A DNA stretch of 64,000 bases, taken from the NCBI GenBank assembly GCA_944990035.1, contig CALYLX010000062.1, positions 62,001 through 126,000 on the forward strand, in the 5' to 3' direction. Shown one piece after another: positions 58,605 through 64,000 of this stretch. The notes beneath the pieces were generated by a model, which worked only from the letters and a program-made list of their open reading frames with translations, was not told the origin of the DNA and searched no databases. Made by a program: the position numbers and the translations under genes. The stretch comes from Clitopilus passeckerianus. Lineage: Eukaryota; Basidiomycota; Agaricomycetes; Agaricales; Entolomataceae. Every line of letters begins with the position of its first letter. Position 1 is the first letter of the stretch.

Positions 58605-60711
58605 TGTGTCAAGATAGTTCATCCTCTTTGATCTGTTACCACCACCATCACAGCCACAACAGCGACGCAAATTCGCCTTCAAGCACTTGCACACCGCTCA
58701 ACCCACCAGTTTTCACGCCTGTCTGCACTATGAGTAATGCAGGAGGCAACAAGAAGAACACCTGGCCGCCGGACCCGCCTCCGACGCCCTCCACGCCTCA
58801 GAAGGACCATGGCAGTAGCTATAGCGCATTTGATGGCGAAGAAACCCCCCAGAGACCCTCTGGCGCTTGAAACAAGTGTCCGACTCCAGCAATGGATGAG
58901 GACGATGGTCTTGAGTATGCTGAAAGCCCTGCTCCCTCTGCCCCTTCCTCCCCTGAACATAAGCGCAGGAAGGATGCTTCTGGTGCTGCTGTTGCACAGC
59001 CCAAGTCTAGAACTGCCTCTAGGGCTGGTTCACCCTCCCAAACAGAGTTCTTCCCTCTGTTTACTGGTCATGATGGGTTGGAATCCTGTGGTTTAGCACT
59101 GCAGGCCGCTGAGGGCGCTGCAGAGGATGATGTTGAAGCGCTCACAGACTCCCTCTCGACTATCCAAGGGTGGATGGTGCAAGTTGCATCATCCTTTGGC
59201 AATGAGCAGAATGCTTGAGACATCGCCAATGCCCTTATTAGCACTGTTGCACAAGCAGTGAGTTCGCACTTTCTTGACTATCTCTCTGTAGATAAAGGGC
59301 ATGTACACCCCCCAGGTGTTGCCACAGCTGCTGCTTCTTTGCAACCGCAATCTGAGCGGATCCATTTGGGTATCTCTCTGGACTGTCCTGGGATGAGGTA
59401 GCGCAACTCAAGGACAATTCCAACACCTTTTTTTTTTTTTTTTTTGGTCAAAGCCCTACGCCCCCAGAGGGGGCGTCTGACAATTTATATTCCGGCGCCC
59501 GATCGCAGTCCAGTCGCAAGTACCTAAATACACGCATTATATACTAACGTAAGTAAAACCGTGTTCGTCGAGTGAACTACACTAAATACGGGGTGCACCA
59601 AAGAGCAAGCTAGGGTGGCCCCTGAGGATAAATCTCTTAAAGAGTATGGTAGCGCGCAACACCTCGCAGAAGCAGCAAGAACCCTGGGGGCCAGGCTTGC
59701 CGCTATATGAAGGATGGAGCACTGACACCTATGCATGGAAACCCATGCCAGACGCTTCTGCCTGTTTTCTACGAACAAATTGGTGTGCACCCGGCACCCA
59801 GACAAGGTCGTCTGGGCGCGGAGGTGCAGTGGAGCCTGTCACAGGCATTCGTCGGTGGTCGCCCCCCACAGCGGAGAGGGCATCGCGGGGCCGTGTGGAG
59901 GCCTTATCAGGTGGCCCATGTCGCTGTGTCTTCCTGGCTTTGACAATTCCAACACCAACAAGCGCAAGGCAGCGTCCTCTCCCCTTCCCTCCACTCCTTC
60001 TCCTTTGAAGAAGAAGCAGAAGCTCAAATCCACTATGCGCGGCCCCTCACACAGGCAGTGCTTCATTTATGTGCACAGAGGCACTGGCAGTGATGCCATT
60101 CCTGCGCCTCTCCCCCTTCCGCCTGAACAGGCTGTTTCCACCCTCAACCTCTGCTTGTCTGCTGGGGGTTCACGCAATAACACCATCCATGCTGAAGTAG
60201 GCAGGGGTGACACTATCATTGTTCACTTCAGTGACACACCCACCCACAGCGATCTGGGCATTATCTGGCTCGCTGTACAGCGCGTTTGGTACTCTCTCAC
60301 TGAGGATGGCCAGCCTATCGTCAATGTGAATGTGGAGGTTCCCGCATTGCGTTCCTACGCCCGCATCACTGGTGTTCCCTACTACACCTTCGGAGCAGTG
60401 GGGAGCACTCCAGTCACTCCCAATGCAATGGAGACACTCCTGCGTCAAGCACTGCAGCTATGGCCACGACACACAGAACCATTGCAAGCTCTCCCACTGC
60501 TGTTGGGAGAAGCCAGATGCAAACCCCCCAGTGTCTGCCACTCCTGATGGCGAGCCGTGTCCCCACGCACCCAGGTGCATCAATTGTGGCAAGGCACACA
60601 CGGCAGATTTGTCCAATTGCGCCTTCTCTTGTCACCGATTTGACACTGGCTGGATCCAGTGCCGGTATGAAATCAACAATGCGGTACGCTTTTCTGTCAG
60701 AGCACCACAAT
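58605..60711 (+). pseudogene. LINE-A 5' region and ORF1, plus strand, interrupted by a LINE insertion
   Basis: A 5' leader (ctttgatctgttaccaccac, shared with 61,161) leads to the ATG at 58730 (MSNAGGNKKNTWPPDPPPTP). The frame has stops (TGA near 58,868, TGA near 59,216 and others) but reads PSSPEHKRRKDASGAAVAQP and GISLDCPGM before it is split at 59427 by the insertion 59428-59941. It resumes with NTNKRKAASSPLPSTPSPLK and runs to METLLRQ near 60,446. A deletion relative to the copy at 50.4-50.7 kb follows, then HCCWEKPDANPPVSATPDGE and CINCGKAHTADLSNC. It is cut at 60711 by a LINE-B fragment. Confidence 0.78.
59428..59941 (-). mobile_element. 5'-truncated LINE-A insertion with 15-bp target-site duplication
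   Basis: This is a 514-bp LINE-A 3' end in reverse orientation: T run 59428-59445, hairpin cgcccccagagggggcg at 59459-59475, then the 3' region and the last codons of ORF2. It is flanked by gacaattccaacacc at 59413-59427 and again at 59942-59956. Removing the insertion and one copy restores the ORF1 frame from AQLKDNSN to TNKRK as in the copy near 51,170. It is a textbook target-primed insertion of one LINE-A into another. Confidence 0.93.
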
Positions 60712-61160
60712 TTTTTTTTTTTTTGAGATCAAATCTAATGGGGTGTCAGAAAATTTATATCCTGGTGCGCGGAAGCAGTCCAGGAGGTGTATCTAATACA
60801 GAGAGTAAAGACATTGACAGTAAGGTCTGTACACTAAGTACGGCAGCAAATCAAGAGTGCAAATCTGAAATGAACACGTAGCTGCAAGCAGCAACTGCTG
60901 TCCAGTGGGGCCCGGTGGGGGTAAGAGAAGCATAGTGGATTGGCACTTGCATGGAGTATGGCGGCGTGTAAAGACAAGCGCTGGACGCCCAGTCGGGTGT
61001 TGGCATTGTGGCCGAGTCCAATTAGACCCGATCACGGTGGTATCGACTGAGGATCCAGTTAATATTGAAGTGATTCTTCCAAAACACATATTTGCAATCA
61101 TCGGACAAGTGATGCTTGCCACAGTTGACGCACTTGGCAGAGTGAGGGCAGGCATCCCTT
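60712..61160 (-). mobile_element. LINE-B 3' end fragment
   Basis: The plus-strand T run at about 60,712-60,724 is the poly(A) tail of a minus-strand insertion. The body matches LINE-B at about 47,440-47,822 (minus-strand frame MPALTLPSASTVASI against LPALTLPSASTLASI, then GSSVDTTVIGSNWTRP). Its last 80 bp before the tail (aggatataaattttctgaca) gives the true 3' end of LINE-B, which is missing from the longer copy. It is 5'-truncated near 61,160, next to a LINE-A leader. No target duplication was found, so a deletion accompanied or followed insertion. Confidence 0.75.
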
Positions 61161-62038
61161 TTGATCTGTTACCACCAACATCACAGCCACAACAGCAACG
61201 CAAATTCGCCCTCCAGCAGCTTGCACACCGCTTCATTCTCCAGTATATCCGCCTGTCTGTGCTATGAGTAGTGCAGGAGGCAGCAAGAAGACTCCCCGGC
61301 CGCCGGATCCAACTCCAACGCCATCCACACCTCAGAAGGGCCATGGTCGTGACTATGGCAGATTTGATGGTGAAGAAACACCCCAGGGCCCCTCTGGCGC
61401 TCGGAACAAGCATCCCATTCCAGCAATGGAGGAGGACGATGATTCCGATGCAGATGAGGGCCCTGCTCCTTCAGCCCCTTCCTCCCCGGAGCACAAGCGC
61501 AGGAAGAACACCTCTGGTGCTGCTGTAGCACAGCCCAAGTCTAGAACTGCCTCCAGGGCAGGCTCTCCCACTCAAACAGAGTTCAAAGCTCTGTTTCCAG
61601 GACACAAAGAGAAGGATTCTTATACCCTGTCTTTACAGGCTACAGAGGCGGCCGTTAGGGATGATGTAAAGGCCCTTACCGATGCTCTTGTCACTATACA
61701 AGGCTGGATGGACCACTGTCCTCCTAGTGCTGTGGATGAGCTTCAGGCGAAGCTCATTGCAGACTGCCTTGTCTCAACAGTTGCTCGCGCAGCATCTGTT
61801 CATATCACAGACTACCTCAGTGTGGATGAGGAGTGTCTCCCCCAAATTCGACGTGTTAGGGACGCATTGGATGCTCTCCTGCCGTCTCCTTCCCCCCAGC
61901 AGCGCCCTGCACGCACTGCTGCTCCTAAGGGTGCTGCAAGCGCAGCATCCGCTCCCTCCACTGCTGCCGCAGGTGGGCATGGTGTAGCACCGACCTCCCC
62001 TGGTCCTGCAGTCGCCCCCACCTCCTCCAGCGCCTCCC
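61161..62038 (+). pseudogene. LINE-A 5' leader and N-terminal ORF1, plus strand, truncated
   Basis: The leader (61161-61263) contains atctgttaccaccaacatca. The ATG at 61264 starts MSSAGGSKKTPRPPDPTPTP, and the frame is open without any stop to 62,038. It reads PSSPEHKRRKNTSGAAVAQP, LTDALVTIQGWMDHCPPSAV and HITDYLSVDEECLPQIRRVR, then an Ala/Pro-rich stretch that ends APTSSSAS. There it is cut by the poly(T) of the LINE-A copy on the minus strand. This is the best-preserved N-terminus of LINE-A ORF1 in the window. Translation beyond about 62,038 belongs to the inserted element. Confidence 0.8.
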
Positions 62039-62446
62039 TTTTTTTTTTTTTTGATCAAAGCCCTACGCCCCCAGAGGGGGCGTCTGACAATTTATATTCC
62101 GGCGCCCGATAGCAGTCCGGTCGCAAGTAACTAAATACATGCATTGTATACTAACGTAAGTAAAAACCGTGTTCGTCGAGTGAACTACACTGAATACGAG
62201 GTGCACCAAAGAGCAGGCTAGGGTGGCCCCCGAGGATAAATCTATCAATGAGTATGGTAGCGCGCAACATCCCGCAGAAGCAGCAAGAACCCTGGGAGCC
62301 AGGCTCGCCGCTATATGAAGGATGGAGCACTGACGCCTATGCATGGAAAGCCATGCCAGACGCTTCGGCTTGTTCTCTGCGAACAAATTGGTGCGCACCC
62401 GGCACCCAGACAAGGTCGTCAGGGCACGGCGGTGCAGTGGAGCCTG

Positions 62447-63656
62447 TTACAGGCATTCGTCGGCAGTGGCCTCCGACAGCGAGAGGGGCACCGCGAACGC
62501 GCGTGGAGGCCTTATCAGGCGGACCACGTCGCCGTGTCTTCCTGGCTTTGGGAAACGGCGGTGGGGGCTGTTGCGATGGGAACGCAAAAGTGGCAGGATG
62601 AGAGACGAAGGGAGACGCATTGTCCCTTCATACAGCTGGTGCTTGTCACTAATAAGCGACAGCGTGGGGTGGTTGCCAACCAGGGTGCCAATACGCGCCT
62701 GGCCACGTTCAACCAGTTTCCTGATGTGCAAATGAATGGGAGGGAGACCAGCAATAGACTCGGTCCCCCCTCCCGGCGATGTGCGAAAGGCGCCAGTTAT
62801 CCACCTGGCAGCTTTGTGTTGCATGGCGCGCAAGTGCGACATAGCAGTCTTGCACCTAGCACCTTTGTAGAACCAGAGGCCCACGCCATACGTAGCGACC
62901 GGGAGGACGCATGCACGGTAGAGCAGCCGCTTCTGCATAGGGGTGATACCCCTTGACGAGTTACCAAGCATGATCATTGCCTTGACAGTGGTCAGAGCCT
63001 TGGTAGAGTAGTACTTGACATGGTGGCTAAAAGATAGCGACCGGTCAAAGTAGAAGCCCAAGTAGCGCCAAACGCACTTGGGTTGAAGTGGCGAGTTGCC
63101 AGTGTGTGGAGCAAAGCCCAAGTCAATGGCAGGATTGACATCGCTGTGCTTGCGAGAGAAGTGGAAGACCTCTGTCTTATCAGTCTCCTGCCATGCAGAG
63201 CATGCTAGGAAGACGTTGAGCATTGTCACACAACCAGCGGATGGCTGTACCATCCCCTGGGTCAGAGTAGACATTAGCGAAGTGTATTTGAGCACCAGCG
63301 CTCCCATACAGTGTTGTGACCACCACATCATTGTGGTTGGCGAGGTCAGTGCGAAATGCGGGCCGCATGCCTGCAAGACGCCTATGCACAAACGTCATAA
63401 CGCGTGGGCGGTCAGTCTCAGATGCTGGACGTCTAAACATGACTAGCCAGTCTGGGTGAGTGGGAGCACCAATCACTGCCTCCCCTTCCGGGTTGGTAGT
63501 AGACACAGTGCGGCGTATGAGCCTCCAGGGAGGCTCTTGCAACAGAAGCACGTCAAAATCGTTCTTACGCTCTTCCAGGAGAGATGACACTAGATCATGA
63601 TTTCTATTCACATTCTGTGAGTAGAAGCGAAGCAGAGATACATATTTGTGACGCAT
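62447..63656 (-). pseudogene. LINE-A ORF2, internally deleted
   Basis: The start at 63654-63656 gives MRHKYVSLLRFYSQNVNRNH, then FDVLLLQEPPWRLIRRTVST and MIGAPTHPDWLVMFRRP, the first third of the APE endonuclease. At about 63,185 the deletion joins this to the C-terminal part: KTEVFHFSRKHSDVNPAIDL, RYLGFYFDRSLSFSHHVKYY, LLYRACVLPVATYGVGLWFY and MQHKAARWITGAFRTSPGGG. It ends LSEATADECL with a stop at 62447-62449. The two parts are in different frames across the junction. No catalytic reverse transcriptase residues remain. Confidence 0.82.
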
Positions 63657-63664
63657 AAAGTAAT

Positions 63665-64000
63665 TTAAACGTGAGCAGTACGATCACCCAGAGCCGACTG
63701 AATCGGTCTCCTCCTGGGTGGTTGAACGTTAGCATAACTTTGCGGTGCTCTAGCAGAAAAGCGTACCGCATCGTTGACTTCATACCGGCGCTGGATCCAG
63801 CCAGCATCAAATCGGTGACGAGAGAAGGCGCACTTGGACGAATCCGCTGTGTGTGCCTTGCCGCAGTTGATGCACCTGGGTGTGTGGGGGCACGGTTCAC
63901 CATCAGGAGTGGCAGGAACCGGGGGATTCGCATCAGGCTTCTCCCAACAGCAGTGGGAGAGCTTGCGATGATTCTGCGTGTCATGGCCATAGCCACAGTG
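63665..64000 (-). pseudogene. LINE-A ORF1, C-terminal part, cut by the window edge
   Basis: A minus-strand frame from the right edge reads GHDTQNHRKLSHCCWEKPDA, CINCGKAHTADSSKC and SYANVQPPRRRPIQSALGDR, with TAA at 63665-63667. The ORF2 start codon follows 8 nt later (63656). The visible part has no stop. Whether ORF1 is intact cannot be told because the N-terminus lies beyond the window. Confidence 0.72.

Larger units (their letters stand above)
62039..64000 (-). mobile_element. LINE-A copy with internal deletion, running off the right edge
   Basis: Minus-strand LINE-A with a poly(A) tail (T run 62039-62052), the 3' hairpin (62066-62082), a 3' region of about 395 nt, and ORF2 and ORF1 parts continuing beyond 64,000. 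Compared with the copy at 47.8-50.1 kb, about 1.65 kb is missing at about 63,185: the endonuclease N-terminus (…SAWQ) is joined directly to DKTEVFHFSRKHSDVN, which removes the rest of the endonuclease and the reverse transcriptase core. It inserted into the plus-strand LINE-A ORF1 on its left. Confidence 0.83.

Noticed and set aside
57202..59941. The 400-514 bp poly(A)-tailed repeats as independent SINEs
   Set aside because: The copy at 62-63 kb shows the same sequence running directly into the LINE ORF2 end, and the truncation points differ among copies, as expected of 5'-truncated LINEs. No tRNA-like A and B boxes were recognised.

Overview
The window is a stretch of a mushroom-forming basidiomycete genome (Agaricomycetes). 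The evidence is genes split by many short introns (about 50-60 nt), a DUF6534-type seven-helix membrane protein, fungal housekeeping proteins, and Tc1, pogo, hAT and APE-type LINE elements of the kinds that crowd these genomes. The species cannot be told from the sequence. No tRNA, rRNA, CRISPR array or bacterial feature was seen.

Positions 1-37,200 are gene-dense. In order they hold: the C-terminal part of the cohesin loader Scc2/Mis4; a DUF6534-like membrane protein; the beta subunit of mitochondrial processing peptidase; a tandem pair of secreted PEBP-like proteins; mitochondrial dihydrolipoamide dehydrogenase; a secreted protein of unknown function with a broken paralogue beside it; a proline-rich single-pass membrane protein; two unrecognised genes (one with a frame break at a run of seven A); a large transposase-like ORF interrupted by one stop codon; SMC6; a Pep12-type syntaxin; squalene synthase; histidinol-phosphatase; and Sec61 alpha. 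They serve separate housekeeping tasks (chromosome maintenance, mitochondrial protein import and metabolism, vesicle fusion, sterol and histidine synthesis, ER translocation) and form no visible cluster.

Just after Sec61 alpha the character changes. Positions 37,200-64,000 contain no intact host gene that I can recognise. They are a nested graveyard of mobile elements: three full-length Tc1-type elements with TA target duplications, a 5' remnant of a fourth and a solo terminal repeat of the first; a decayed pogo/DDE_1 transposase; a decayed intron-bearing hAT transposase; a decayed gene resembling the 2OG-Fe(II) (TET/JBP-type) oxygenases; and at least two LINE families in both orientations, inserted into one another. 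One LINE insertion still has a perfect 15-bp target-site duplication.

Most lesions in the elements are of the type produced by C-to-T change on one strand (CAG to TAG, TGG to TAG, CGA to TGA, GAY to AAY). They include loss of catalytic acidic residues in two Tc1 transposases and in one LINE reverse transcriptase. The candidates most worth following are the multi-domain transposase-like ORF at 22.7-25.7 kb, the Tc1 element with 214-bp terminal repeats, and the oxygenase-like remnant.
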